64,000 nucleotides of DNA from contig NZ_FOCE01000002.1 of NCBI RefSeq assembly GCF_900110025.1, positions 1 through 64,000 of the forward strand, given 5' to 3'. Below the pieces are notes generated by a model. The model was given only the letters and a program-made list of their open reading frames with translations, made no database searches and was not told the DNA's origin. The first letter of the stretch is position 1. Every line of letters begins with the position of its first letter. The translations under genes were made by a program, and so were the position numbers. The stretch is from Gemmobacter aquatilis (GTDB lineage Bacteria; Pseudomonadota; Alphaproteobacteria; Rhodobacterales; Rhodobacteraceae). This document shows positions 35,469 through 44,696 of this stretch, piece after piece.

Positions 35469-36677
35469 ATGACCCGCCTTTTCCCTCTGCTCACGGCCAG
35501 CCTGATCGCCCTCGGCGCCAGCCAGGCCCCTGCCCATGCGCAGGCCAACCCCTTCGCGCCGGTGCTGATCATCAATGATCGCGCCATCACCCATTACGAA
35601 TTGCAACAGCGCACCCTGTTCCTGAAACTGCTGGGCGCGGGCGGCGATGTGGAAAAGCTGGCACTGGATGGGCTGATCGAAGACCGGCTGCGCCTGCAAG
35701 AGGCCAAACGCTACAAGGTCGAACTGCCCGAAGAAGACATCACCGCCGCGATGGAAGAGTTTGCAGGCCGCGCCAACCTGACGTCCGAGGCTTTCGTGGT
35801 GCAACTGGGCACCGCCGGTGTGGCCCCCGAAACCTTCCGTGATTTCGTCAGCGCCGGGGCGATCTGGCGCGAGATCGCGCGCGGCAAGTTCGCGGGCACC
35901 ACCAAGGTTTCGGAAACCGAGATCGACCGCGCGATCGAGGCCGAAACCCGCAAGACCGAACTCAGCTTTTCGCTGTCCGAACTGATCATCGGTGTCCCAC
36001 CGGGGCGCGAGGCCGATGCCATGGCCCTGGCGCAACAGATCAGCACCACCGTCAAGTCCGAGGCGGAATTCACGGCTGCGGTGGCGAAATATTCGGCCGC
36101 CGCATCGCGCGATCAGAACGGGCGCCTGCCGCCGATGATCTCGTCGAACATGCCGCCGCAACTCGCCTCCATCGTCACCGCCCTGAAACCCGGCCAGGTA
36201 AGTGCGCCGGTGCCGATGACCGGCGCCATCGCCATCCTCCAACTGCGCGGCGTGACCGAAATCAAGGCCGCCAGCGCGGGCCGGGTCGAAGTGGACTATG
36301 GTCGCCTGCGCCAGCCCGCCACACCGGAAGGTGAGGCTGAACTGGCCCGCGTGCGCAGCCAGATCGAAACCTGCAAGGATGTCTATGGCGTTTCCCCGGG
36401 CCTTGGCACCGACCAGTTCTCGATCCAGACCGCCGCCATGTCCAGCCTGCCCGCCGATCTGGCGCTGGAACTGGGGCGGCTGGATCCCGGCGAATCCGCG
36501 CTGCGCAGCGCCGCAGGTGCACGCGAACTGCTGATCCTCTGCGCGCGTCGCCCGGTCAGCGAAACCCCGATCGACCGGGAAACCGTGCGCCGCGCCCTGC
36601 TCAACCGCAAGATCGACGCCCAGAGCAACCTGTATCTTTCGACCCTGCGGGCCGATGCGATCATCCGGAAGCCCTGA
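35469..36677 (+). CDS. surA: periplasmic peptidyl-prolyl isomerase/chaperone SurA
   Basis: A 402-residue periplasmic chaperone. A signal peptide (LFPLLTASLIALGASQAPAHA) precedes the SurA N-terminal domain (NDRAITHYELQQRTLFL) and one parvulin domain (about 170-270; YSAAASRDQNGRLPPM). The second parvulin unit is not obvious. It escorts outer-membrane proteins such as LptD, which is encoded immediately upstream. The ATG at 35469 precedes the signal sequence. Confidence 0.92.
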   Translation: MTRLFPLLTASLIALGASQAPAHAQANPFAPVLIINDRAITHYELQQRTLFLKLLGAGGDVEKLALDGLIEDRLRLQEAKRYKVELPEEDITAAMEEFAGRANLTSEAFVVQLGTAGVAPETFRDFVSAGAIWREIARGKFAGTTKVSETEIDRAIEAETRKTELSFSLSELIIGVPPGREADAMALAQQISTTVKSEAEFTAAVAKYSAAASRDQNGRLPPMISSNMPPQLASIVTALKPGQVSAPVPMTGAIAILQLRGVTEIKAASAGRVEVDYGRLRQPATPEGEAELARVRSQIETCKDVYGVSPGLGTDQFSIQTAAMSSLPADLALELGRLDPGESALRSAAGARELLILCARRPVSETPIDRETVRRALLNRKIDAQSNLYLSTLRADAIIRKP

Positions 36678-36680
36678 TCC

Positions 36681-37652
36681 GTGACGGCCCCGATTGCACT
36701 GACCTGCGGCGAACCTGCCGGAATCGGCCCGGAAATCGCGGTGAAAGCCCGCCATATTCTGGGCGCCGACCTGCCGTTCTTCTGGATGGGTGATGCGCGC
36801 CACCTGCCCCCCGGCACTGCGCATCGCCTGATCGCCAGCCCGGCCGAGGCCATCGCCGTGCCGCCCGGCCTTCTGCCGGTGCTGCCCCACCCCTTTGCCG
36901 CCCCCGCCACGCCCGGCCAGATCACCTATGCCAATGCGCGCGGCGTGATCGAGGTCATCGCCCGCGCGGTGCGGCTGGTGCAGCAGGGGCAGGCCAGCGC
37001 CATCTGCACCGCGCCGATCCACAAGAAGGTGCTGAAAGACGGCGCCGGGTTCAAGCATCCCGGCCATACCGAATACCTCGCCTTTCTGGCCGGGGTGGAC
37101 CGCGTGGTGATGATGCTGGCCGCGCCCGCGCTGCGCGTGGTGCCGGTGACCATCCATATCCCGCTGGCCGAGGTGCCGCGCGCGCTGACGCCCGCGCTGC
37201 TGGAAGACACGATCCGCATCACCGAAGCCGCCCTGCGCCGCGATTTCGGGCTGAGCCACCCGCGTCTGGCGGTGGCGGGGCTCAACCCCCATGCCGGCGA
37301 AGGCGGCGCCATGGGCACCGAGGATCTGCGGGTCATCGCCCCGGTGATCGAGAAACTGGCGGCGGAAGGCATGGTGATCCGTGGCCCGCTGCCTGCCGAC
37401 ACCATGTTCCATCCCCGCGCCCGGGCGGGCTATGACGTGGCGATCTGCATGTATCACGATCAGGCGCTGATCCCGATCAAGACGGTGGATTTCGACGGCG
37501 GGGTGAATGTGACGCTGGGCCTGCCCTTCGTCCGTACCTCGCCCGATCACGGCACCGCCTTCGACATCGCGGGCAAGGGTATTGCCGAGCCGTCAAGCCT
37601 TGTGGCGGCGCTGCGGATGGCGCATCAGATGGCGGTGGCGCGGGGGCTTTGA
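36681..37652 (+). CDS. pdxA: 4-hydroxythreonine-4-phosphate dehydrogenase
   Basis: A 323-residue metal-dependent NAD(P) dehydrogenase in pyridoxal 5'-phosphate synthesis (DXP-dependent route). Motifs TCGEPAGIGPEI, HPGHTEYLAFLAG, NPHAGEGGAMG, YHDQALIPIKTVDF and SPDHGTAFDIAG are characteristic. It starts with GTG at 36681, three bases after surA. The lptD-surA-pdxA-rsmA order is conserved in many Proteobacteria. Confidence 0.97.
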   Translation: MTAPIALTCGEPAGIGPEIAVKARHILGADLPFFWMGDARHLPPGTAHRLIASPAEAIAVPPGLLPVLPHPFAAPATPGQITYANARGVIEVIARAVRLVQQGQASAICTAPIHKKVLKDGAGFKHPGHTEYLAFLAGVDRVVMMLAAPALRVVPVTIHIPLAEVPRALTPALLEDTIRITEAALRRDFGLSHPRLAVAGLNPHAGEGGAMGTEDLRVIAPVIEKLAAEGMVIRGPLPADTMFHPRARAGYDVAICMYHDQALIPIKTVDFDGGVNVTLGLPFVRTSPDHGTAFDIAGKGIAEPSSLVAALRMAHQMAVARGL

Positions 37653-37678
37653 CCGCGCAGCGGGGGCCAGCCCCCGCA

Positions 37679-37708
37679 CCCCCGGGATATTTGGGCCAAG
37701 ATGAAAGC
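37679..37708 (+). repeat. extragenic palindrome half-copy (family A)
   Basis: A single arm of the family with core CCCCCGGGATATTT..GCCAAGATGAAA lies in the 70-base gap between pdxA and rsmA, with an inverted GC-rich block just before it. It is inside an otherwise compact operon. Confidence 0.7.
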
Positions 37709-37722
37709 AGGAGCCGCAGCAT

Positions 37723-38565
37723 ATGGCGACGATTGACGGGCTTCCGCCCCTGCGCGAGGTGATCGCGGCGCATGAGCTGGTGGCGAAGAAGCAACTGGGC
37801 CAGAACTTTCTGCTGGATCTGAACCTGACCGCGAAAATCGCGCGGCAGGCCGGTGATCTGACCGGCTGCGACGTGCTGGAGGTCGGGCCCGGCCCCGGTG
37901 GGCTGACGCGTGGCTTGCTGGCCGAGGGCGCGCGCCGGGTGCTGGCAGTGGAAAAGGATGCCCGCTGCCTGCCCGCGCTGGCCGAGATCGCGGCGGCCTA
38001 TCCCGGCAAGCTGGAGGTGATCCACGGCGACGCGCTGGAGGTGGATGTGCTGTCGCATCTGACGCCGCCGATCCGCATCGTGGCGAACCTGCCCTACAAT
38101 GTCGGCACCGAACTGCTGGTCCGCTGGCTGACGCCGAAGGTGTGGCCGCCCTTCTGGGACAGCCTGACGCTGATGTTCCAGAAAGAGGTGGCCGAGCGGA
38201 TCGTGGCCAAACCCCGGACCGATCATTACGGGCGGCTGGCGCTGCTGGCGCAATGGCGCTGCGACGCAAAGATCGTGCTGCATCTGCCGCCCGAGGCCTT
38301 CACCCCCGCGCCCAAGGTCCATTCTGCCGTGGTCCATCTGACCCGGCTGGCCGAGCCGCGCTACCCGGCGGATGGCGCGGTGCTGAGCCGGATCACCGCC
38401 ATGGCCTTCAACCAGCGCCGCAAGATGCTGCGCTCGTCGCTCAAGGGGCTGGGGCCGCAGGTCGAAGCGATGCTGGAAGCGGCGGGGATCGCGCCCACCG
38501 CCCGGGCCGAGGAAATCGCGCTGGAGCAGTTCTGTGCGCTGGCCCGGATCGTCGCGGCGGGCTGA
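37723..38565 (+). CDS. rsmA: 16S rRNA (A1518/A1519) dimethyltransferase
   Basis: A 280-residue KsgA/RsmA enzyme that dimethylates two adenines at the 3' end of 16S rRNA. The [11 protein letters not shown] start, the SAM loop [13 protein letters not shown], and the catalytic [11 protein letters not shown] motif are all present. Last gene of the lpt-rsmA cluster, ending at a bidirectional terminator. Confidence 0.97.
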   Translation: MATIDGLPPLREVIAAHELVAKKQLGQNFLLDLNLTAKIARQAGDLTGCDVLEVGPGPGGLTRGLLAEGARRVLAVEKDARCLPALAEIAAAYPGKLEVIHGDALEVDVLSHLTPPIRIVANLPYNVGTELLVRWLTPKVWPPFWDSLTLMFQKEVAERIVAKPRTDHYGRLALLAQWRCDAKIVLHLPPEAFTPAPKVHSAVVHLTRLAEPRYPADGAVLSRITAMAFNQRRKMLRSSLKGLGPQVEAMLEAAGIAPTARAEEIALEQFCALARIVAAG

Positions 38566-38590
38566 GCGGGCACAGGCTGGGGCAGAATGA

Positions 38591-38616
38591 AAAACGGGGC
38601 CAAGCGGCCCCGTTTT
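38591..38616. terminator. bidirectional terminator between rsmA and DUF4167 genes
   Basis: An 11-bp perfect stem (38591-38601 with 38606-38616) with AAGC loop, A-run on one side and TTTT on the other. It serves both converging genes. Confidence 0.9.
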
Positions 38617-38618
38617 CC

Positions 38619-39479
38619 TTATTCTGCGGCTTCGGCCGGATCGCTGCCTTTGGGCGCGGCGGCAGGCTTTTCGACCTTGGGCTTGCGCGGCGCCGGGGCG
38701 CGTTTGGGCTTGGGCGCCGGGGCTGGGGCCTCGCTGGCCTCGACAGAGGCGGCGGCGGGCGGCGTCTCGGCCACAGGCTCGGGCCGGGGGGCCTCTGCCC
38801 GTGCGATTTCCACCTTTTCCACCTTGCGCGGCGCATCCGGGCGGGGCTCGCGCTTTTCATTGCGCGGCTGCGGCTCACGCCGTTCGCCCTGATACTCGCG
38901 CCGTTCGCGCGGCGCGCGGCTGTCCTGACGCGGCGCATCGCTGCGCGGTTTCATCTCGGGGGTTTCGACCAGAATGGCGTCTTCTTCCGCACCGGGAAAG
39001 CGCACGGTATCCCCCAGATCGGGCTGTTCGCCCGCGCCGATATCACGCTCGTCTCGCGGGTCGGGGCGATACTCGCCACGATCCGGCCGGTCGCCCCGGT
39101 CGGTCCGCTCATTGCGGTCGCGGTAGCCCTGATTGCCGTTCTGGCCATTCTGGTTGCCGTTCTGGCCCCCCTGGGCGTTCTGGCCACCACCCTGCCCGAA
39201 CTGCTGCTGGCGGGCCTCCTGCTCGGCGGCCAGCTCGCGCTGCGCTTCGCCCAGCATGCGGGTGTAATGTTCCGCATGTTGCAGAAAGTTCTCCGCCGCC
39301 ACGCGGTCATTGGAGAGCTGTGCATCCCTGGCAAGGAACAGGTATTTCTCGATGATCTGCTGCGGCGTACCGCGCACCTTGCCTTCGGGGCCGGAGCTGT
39401 CGAAGACACGGTTCACGATATTGCCCATCGAGCGCGGGCGGTTCGACTTCGAACGCGAGCGGGACTTGGAGGATCTCAT
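38619..39479 (-). CDS. DUF4167 domain protein
   Basis: A 286-residue protein with an N-terminal DUF4167 domain (MRSSKSRSRSKSNRPRSMGN then DSSGPEGKVRGTPQQIIEKYLFLARDAQLSND), typical of alphaproteobacteria. The rest is disordered: an Asn/Gln/Gly tract (about 100-120), an Arg/Asp/Glu tract (about 120-210) and a Pro/Ala/Lys tail. The basic N-terminus resembles an RNA-binding arm; the function is not known. The low-complexity tracts suggest an RNA-associated or phase-separating protein (inference). Confidence 0.9.
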   Translation of the reverse strand: MRSSKSRSRSKSNRPRSMGNIVNRVFDSSGPEGKVRGTPQQIIEKYLFLARDAQLSNDRVAAENFLQHAEHYTRMLGEAQRELAAEQEARQQQFGQGGGQNAQGGQNGNQNGQNGNQGYRDRNERTDRGDRPDRGEYRPDPRDERDIGAGEQPDLGDTVRFPGAEEDAILVETPEMKPRSDAPRQDSRAPRERREYQGERREPQPRNEKREPRPDAPRKVEKVEIARAEAPRPEPVAETPPAAASVEASEAPAPAPKPKRAPAPRKPKVEKPAAAPKGSDPAEAAE

Positions 39480-39709
39480 AGTGTCCTTTGATCCAGACTA
39501 TACTGGCTTTGACCGACGGCCTGCCACGCGGGGGGGCTGGAGGTTCCTCAGGAACCCGTCGTCATGCTTTTTGCTTGACCGCAGGGGCGACCCAATCCCG
39601 CCCGACTGCTGACCCCGAGTAACCATGCGGGCGGAGTTCTGACAAGCGGATTCTCACTGGATACCCCGGCAAAGCGGCAGTTTTTCGCGTGGTGCGGCGC
39701 GATGGCGGC

Positions 39710-40543
39710 TCAGATTGGGCAGGAAGCCGCCACCACGCGGTCGCGCCCGTCGAAATCGGGCAGGATGCGCGGGGCCTGCAGCCCGGCCCCGGCGAACAGC
39801 GCGGCCACCGCCTGCCCCTGACGCGGGCCGATTTCCACCATCAGCCGCCCGCCCGGCACCAGATGCGCCAGCGCCCCCGCCGCGATGGCACGGTAGGCCG
39901 CCAGCCCGTCGCCGCCCGGCGTCAGCGCCAGATGCGGCTCCCAGTCGCGCACCTCGGGCGACAGGTCGCCCATCTCGTCCTGCGCGATATAGGGCGGGTT
40001 CGACACGATCAGATCGAACCGCCCCTCGACCGCTGCGAACCAGTCCGACAGGTGAAAACGCGCGCGACCGTCCAGCCCCAGCGCCGCCGCATTGCCCTGC
40101 GCCACCGCCAGCGCGGCGGGCGACAGATCGACGGCCAGCCCCTGCGCGCCGGGCCGTTCGGCCAGCAGCGTCAGCAGGATCGCCCCCGATCCGGTGCCCA
40201 GATCCAGCACGCGGGCAAACGGCGCCTCCAATGCGGCGGCGATCAGGGTTTCGGTTTCGGGCCGCGGGTCCAGCACATCGGGCGTCACCCGGAAGCTGCG
40301 GCCCCAGAACTGCCGCTGCCCGGTGATCTGGCTGACCGGCTGGCGCGCCGCGCGCGCCGCCAGCGCCGCCTCGAACCGCTGCGCGGCCTCGGGTGGCAAC
40401 GGGTCGTGCAGCGCCAGCATCAGCCGGTCGGGGGCAATCCCCATCGCATGGGCCAGCAGCAGCCTTGCGTCGCGCGCGGGGTCGGCCACGCCTGCCGCCG
40501 CCAGCCGGGCCACAGCGGCGCGATAGGCGGCACCCGCGCTCAT
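39710..40543 (-). CDS. prmC: peptide chain release factor N5-glutamine methyltransferase
   Basis: A 277-residue SAM-dependent enzyme that methylates the Gln of the GGQ motif of release factors. The N-terminal helical domain is followed by the methyltransferase domain with [16 protein letters not shown] and the catalytic NPPY motif (SNPPYI). Its start overlaps the prfA stop (ATGA), coupling the enzyme to its substrate protein. Confidence 0.95.
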   Translation of the reverse strand: MSAGAAYRAAVARLAAAGVADPARDARLLLAHAMGIAPDRLMLALHDPLPPEAAQRFEAALAARAARQPVSQITGQRQFWGRSFRVTPDVLDPRPETETLIAAALEAPFARVLDLGTGSGAILLTLLAERPGAQGLAVDLSPAALAVAQGNAAALGLDGRARFHLSDWFAAVEGRFDLIVSNPPYIAQDEMGDLSPEVRDWEPHLALTPGGDGLAAYRAIAAGALAHLVPGGRLMVEIGPRQGQAVAALFAGAGLQAPRILPDFDGRDRVVAASCPI

Positions 40544-41595
40544 GCCTCCATCTCCGCCAGTTTGGCGGCCTGATCATGGGCTGTCAGCGCGTCGATCACT
40601 TCGGTCAGGTCGCCCGCCATGATCTGCGGCAGGGCGTAAAGCGTCAGGTTGATGCGGTGATCGGTCATCCGCCCCTGCGGGAAGTTGTAGGTGCGGATGC
40701 GTTCGCTGCGGTCGCCCGAACCCACCTGCGCCTTGCGGTCGGCGGCGCGGGCATTGGCAACCCGATCCCGCTCGCGTTCAAACAGCCGGGCGCGCAGCAC
40801 CTGCATGGCGATCTCGCGGTTGCGGTGCTGCGACTTTTCCGAAGAGGTGACGATGATCCCGGTCGGCAAATGGGTGATGCGCACCGCCGAGTCGGTGGTG
40901 TTCACATGCTGCCCGCCTGCCCCGCTGCTGCGCATCGTGTCGATGCGGATGTCGCTGGCCGGAATGTCGATATCCACATCCTCGGCCTCGGGCAGCACGG
41001 CGACCGTGGCGGCAGAGGTGTGGATGCGCCCCTGCGCCTCGGTTTCCGGCACGCGCTGCACGCGGTGGGTGCCCGCCTCGTATTTCAGCCGGGCGAACAC
41101 GCCCTCGCCCTGCACATGGGCGGTGAATTCCTTGATCCCGCCCAGATCGGACAGTTGCTGTTCCAGAATCTCGAAGCGCCAGCCCATGCGTTCGGCATAG
41201 CGCTGATACATCCGCGCCAGATCGCCCGCGAACAGCGCCGCCTCGTCGCCGCCGGTGCCGGGGCGGATTTCAAGGATGGCGGGGCGGGCATCGGCGGCGT
41301 CTTTCGGCAGCAGGGCAAGGCGCAGCGCCTGTTCCATCTCGGGGATACGGGCGCGCAGGCGGGGCAGTTCTTCCTCGGCCAGCACCTTCATCTCGGGGTC
41401 GGCCAGCCAACCCTCGGCCTCGGCCAGATCGGCCAGCGCGGTGCGATAGGCGGCGATTTCGGTGACGACGGGTTTCAGATCGGAATATTCACGGCTCAAG
41501 GCAGCGATTTCCGCCGGGGCCGCGCCGGCGCCAAGCTTCGCTTCAAGAAACTCGAAGCGGCGGGTGATCTGGTCGAGTTTTTCAAAAGGAACCAT
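40540..41595 (-). CDS. prfA: peptide chain release factor 1
   Basis: A 351-residue RF1 that recognises UAA and UAG stop codons. The peptidyl-hydrolysis motif GGQ lies in [17 protein letters not shown], and the recognition region holds the expected PxT-type element in domain 2. The start is set at 41595 ([10 protein letters not shown]), since the upstream open frame runs through a repeat. prmC follows in an overlapping unit. Confidence 0.96.
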   Translation of the reverse strand: MVPFEKLDQITRRFEFLEAKLGAGAAPAEIAALSREYSDLKPVVTEIAAYRTALADLAEAEGWLADPEMKVLAEEELPRLRARIPEMEQALRLALLPKDAADARPAILEIRPGTGGDEAALFAGDLARMYQRYAERMGWRFEILEQQLSDLGGIKEFTAHVQGEGVFARLKYEAGTHRVQRVPETEAQGRIHTSAATVAVLPEAEDVDIDIPASDIRIDTMRSSGAGGQHVNTTDSAVRITHLPTGIIVTSSEKSQHRNREIAMQVLRARLFERERDRVANARAADRKAQVGSGDRSERIRTYNFPQGRMTDHRINLTLYALPQIMAGDLTEVIDALTAHDQAAKLAEMEA

Positions 41596-41660
41596 GGCAC
41601 GCGGTTTGGCGCGAAGGCCCTGCGGGGTCAAGGGTGGAAGCCCCGGGGCGCTGCCCCGGA

Positions 41661-41687
41661 CCCCGGGATATTTAGGCCAAGATGAAG
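41661..41687 (+). repeat. extragenic palindrome half-copy (family A)
   Basis: CCCCGGGATATTTAGGCCAA plus GATGAAG occupies the gap upstream of prfA and downstream of the DUF1499 gene; only one arm is present, but a GC-rich inverted block precedes it. Confidence 0.7.
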
Positions 41688-41689
41688 GA

Positions 41690-42148
41690 TCAGCGCAGCG
41701 CTGCAAGCCAGCGGCTGGCGCGCGCGCGGTTCACCCCCATGTCGGAATAGCCAAAGCGCGACCGCGACCACAGGCGCAGCGTGCTGCCACCGGGCACGGC
41801 CAGGGTTTCCACCGTGATGATGTCGGGAAAGCCCCAGAGCGCCGAGCGTTGCACGAAGGTCATGTGCTGGCTGGCGGCACTGCCCGCCAGCAGAAGGGTG
41901 TGCGGTTCGGCCAGCGCCAGAGCCGCGATCCGCGCGGCCAGCGCCTCGGGCGGCTCGGCGAAGACCGGGGCGGCGATCTCGCCGCCCTCGGGCCGGAGGC
42001 GCAGATCATTCGGCTTGCCGGTGCGCATCGGCACCTCCAGCCCCACATGCCAGCGTGCCGGGTCCATCGGGGCCAGCCGCACGAAGGTGGCAAAGCACAG
42101 CAGCGCCAGCAGCGGCAGGCCAAAGGTGACGAGCGCGATCCATTTCAT
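41690..42148 (-). CDS. DUF1499 family protein
   Basis: A 152-residue protein with an N-terminal membrane segment ([20 protein letters not shown]) and the DUF1499 domain ([19 protein letters not shown]...[21 protein letters not shown]). Function unknown. Its start overlaps the agmatinase stop (ATGA). Confidence 0.88.
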   Translation of the reverse strand: MKWIALVTFGLPLLALLCFATFVRLAPMDPARWHVGLEVPMRTGKPNDLRLRPEGGEIAAPVFAEPPEALAARIAALALAEPHTLLLAGSAASQHMTFVQRSALWGFPDIITVETLAVPGGSTLRLWSRSRFGYSDMGVNRARASRWLAALR

Positions 42149-43110
42149 CTGCGGGTCTTCGCCCAGTGATAGAGGCAGATGATCTCATAGGCGACATGGG
42201 CCCCGGCAATCGCGGTGGCGCCGGTGGTATCATAGGGGGGCGACACCTCCACCACATCGCCGCCGACGATATTGATGCCCGCAAGGTCACGCAGAATCGC
42301 TGCCGCCTGCCAGCTTGCCAGCCCGCCCCAGACCGGCGTGCCGGTGCCCGGGGCAAAGGCCGGGTCCAGCGCGTCGATATCGAAGGTCAGGTAAACCGGA
42401 TTGTCGCCGACGATGGCCTTTACCTTTTCGACAATCCGCGCCACGCCGATTTCGTGACATTCGCGCGCGTCGATCACGTTCATGCCCAGATAATCTTCGC
42501 AGAAGGTGCGAATGCCGATCTGGACCGAGCGTTTCGGGTCCACCAGCCCGGTCTTCACCGCCTTGTACATCATCGTGCCATGGTCGATGCGGCTCAGATC
42601 GTCATCTTCCCACAGGTCGGAATGGGCGTCGAAATGGATCACGCTCATCGGGCCGAACTTCTCGGCATAGGCCTTGAGGATCGGGTAAGTGATGTAATGG
42701 TCACCGCCCAGCGTGACCGAGCCCGCCCCCGCCGCCAGAATGGTGCGGATATGGTCGGTCAGCCGATCCGGGAAATCGGCGGTCTTGGCGTAATCAAACG
42801 CCAGATCGCCATAGTCGATGACCGAAAGCTCTGCCAGCGGATCGGTGCCCCAGCCATGCGGCGGATCATAGGGTTGCAGGCTCGATGCCTCGCGGATCGC
42901 GCGGGGGCCAAAGCGGGTGCCGGTGCGGTGGGTCACCGCCTGATCGAAGGGCACGCCGGTTACCGCCAGATCGACCCCGGTCAGGTCTTTGGTATAGGTC
43001 CGCCGCAGGAAAGACGTGGCGCCACCGAAGGCGTTTTCAAAGGCATAGCCGCGCAGCCCCTTGCGGGTGAAGGCGGTGTCAACTTGCGTCTTGGCATCTT
43101 CAAGGGCCAT
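42145..43110 (-). CDS. speB: agmatinase
   Basis: A 321-residue ureohydrolase converting agmatine to putrescine and urea. Mn-binding motifs GGDHYITYP, FDAHSDLWEDD and TFDIDALDPAFAPGTGTP are intact. The upstream neighbour is a class III aminotransferase, consistent with putrescine breakdown. A guanidinobutyrase- or arginase-like specificity cannot be excluded from sequence alone. Confidence 0.9.
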   Translation of the reverse strand: MALEDAKTQVDTAFTRKGLRGYAFENAFGGATSFLRRTYTKDLTGVDLAVTGVPFDQAVTHRTGTRFGPRAIREASSLQPYDPPHGWGTDPLAELSVIDYGDLAFDYAKTADFPDRLTDHIRTILAAGAGSVTLGGDHYITYPILKAYAEKFGPMSVIHFDAHSDLWEDDDLSRIDHGTMMYKAVKTGLVDPKRSVQIGIRTFCEDYLGMNVIDARECHEIGVARIVEKVKAIVGDNPVYLTFDIDALDPAFAPGTGTPVWGGLASWQAAAILRDLAGINIVGGDVVEVSPPYDTTGATAIAGAHVAYEIICLYHWAKTRR

Positions 43111-43220
43111 GGAACGCTCCTCTCAAGAAAAGCGGTCGTCATTTGGTCATCGGAGACGCGCCGGATCCGGGTGGGGCGACTTTGGCCAAGGCCCGGCCAA
43201 AGTCAAGTCGTTTGATCAAA

Positions 43221-44618
43221 TCAGCCCAGCCGCACGCCCTCGCGCACCAACGCGTCGGCCACCTGCCGGATCGCCGCCTCCAGCGTATCGCCGATGAGAT
43301 CGACATCGGTCGCGGTCAGGATCAAGGGCGGCGACATCACGTTCAGATGGCCCATCGGCCGCACCAGCAGGCCCATCGCCTCGCAGGTGTCGGCGATGCG
43401 GGTGCCCACGTCCAGTTCTTCGGGCAGCAGCGCCTTCGTCGCCTTGTCGGCCACGTTTTCCACGCAGACCATCAGCTTGCGCCCACGCACCTGCCCCACC
43501 ATCGGCAAAGCCTCCAGCGCCTTCATCCGGGCCTCGAACAGCGTGCCGATGCGGGTGGCATTGCCCAGCAGGTCTTCGCGCTCGATGATCTCGATGTTCT
43601 TCAGCGCCGCGGCACAGGCCACCGGATGGCCGGAATAGGTGAAGCCACTGGTGAACCAGCGCGCCCCGTCCGCCGCCATGGCCTCCCAGATCCGGTCGGT
43701 AAAGATCAACGCGCCCAGCGGCAGATAGCCCGAGGTCAGCCCCTTGGCGCAGGTGATGATGTCGGGCTGCACGCCGAATTCCTCCCAGGACGCAAACCAG
43801 TGCCCCAGCCGCCCGAAGGCCGTCACCACCTCGTCGGCCACGAACAGGATGTCATGCTGGCGGCAGATCGCGGCCATGCGCGGCAGATAGCCCGCAGGCG
43901 GCACGATCACCCCGCCACTGGCCTGCACAGGTTCGGCAAAGAAGCCGCCCACGTTTTCCGGCCCGATCTCGGCCAGCTTGGCCTCGAACTCCGCCACCAG
44001 CCAGTCGCAGAACGCCGCCTCACCCATGCCATCCGGCGCACGGTAAGCGTTGGGCGCGGTCAGATGGTGGATGCCGTCCTCCTTGTAGCGGAAGAACGGC
44101 ACCCGGTCGCCGGGCCGCTTGCCGATGGATTGCGAGATATAGGTGGAGCCGTGATAGCTATACTCCCGCGCGATCATCTGGGTCTTTGAAGGACGGCCCA
44201 TAACGCTCTGATAATACTGCACCATCCGATAGGCCGTATCCACGGCGTCCGAGCCGCCGGTGGTGAAATGCACCCGGTTCAGATCGCCGGGCGCGAGGCT
44301 GGCCAGCTTTGCCGCCAGCAGCGCCGCCGGGCCGTTGGTCATATCGACAAAGGAATTGGCGAAGGCCAGGTGCTGCACCTGATCGGCAATCGCCTCGGCC
44401 ATCTCGCGTCGGCCCAGCCCGATATTGGTGCACCACATGCCGCCGATCGCGTCGAAATAGCGCCGCCCCTCGGTATCCCACAGCCAGCACCCCTCGCCCC
44501 GCGCCATGACCAGCGCGCCCTTCGCCTCGAAAGGCCCGAAATTCGCCCAAGGGTGCAGGTGATGCGCCTTGTCCAGGGCGCGCAGATCGGGGGCGTTCAG
44601 GGGGAATTGCACGGTCAT
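43221..44618 (-). CDS. class III PLP aminotransferase (putrescine/omega-amino acid:pyruvate type)
   Basis: A 465-residue fold-type I aminotransferase. The PLP lysine lies in ITCAKGLTSGYLPLGA and the cofactor Asp in ILFVADEVVTAFGRLG. N-terminal features (HLHPWANFGPFEAKGALVM, GGMWCTNIGLG) resemble putrescine-pyruvate or omega-amino acid-pyruvate transaminases. Next to speB this suggests agmatine to putrescine to 4-aminobutanal. Its promoter carries a duplicated 20-bp operator. Confidence 0.88.
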   Translation of the reverse strand: MTVQFPLNAPDLRALDKAHHLHPWANFGPFEAKGALVMARGEGCWLWDTEGRRYFDAIGGMWCTNIGLGRREMAEAIADQVQHLAFANSFVDMTNGPAALLAAKLASLAPGDLNRVHFTTGGSDAVDTAYRMVQYYQSVMGRPSKTQMIAREYSYHGSTYISQSIGKRPGDRVPFFRYKEDGIHHLTAPNAYRAPDGMGEAAFCDWLVAEFEAKLAEIGPENVGGFFAEPVQASGGVIVPPAGYLPRMAAICRQHDILFVADEVVTAFGRLGHWFASWEEFGVQPDIITCAKGLTSGYLPLGALIFTDRIWEAMAADGARWFTSGFTYSGHPVACAAALKNIEIIEREDLLGNATRIGTLFEARMKALEALPMVGQVRGRKLMVCVENVADKATKALLPEELDVGTRIADTCEAMGLLVRPMGHLNVMSPPLILTATDVDLIGDTLEAAIRQVADALVREGVRLG

Positions 44619-44649
44619 GTCGGGCGTCCTTGGGTTGCCGGTTTCGACC

Positions 44650-44678
44650 AGCCTAACATACCCAATAGAATGTTTCAA
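44650..44678 (-). promoter_or_regulatory. aminotransferase promoter
   Basis: On the minus strand TTGAAA (44673-44678), a 17-bp spacer and TAGGCT (44650-44655). Operator copy 1 (44655-44674) fills the spacer exactly. Confidence 0.6.
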
Positions 44679-44696
44679 CATACCGAGCGGAATGTT
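44655..44696. promoter_or_regulatory. tandem 20-bp operator, 22-bp period
   Basis: Two copies of AACATACC-N5-GAATGTT (44655-44674 and 44677-44696) each form the palindrome AACAT-N10-ATGTT. They share 15 of 20 bases and are spaced by exactly two helical turns. One lies in the promoter spacer, the other just upstream of -35. The regulator is not in the immediate vicinity. Confidence 0.7.
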
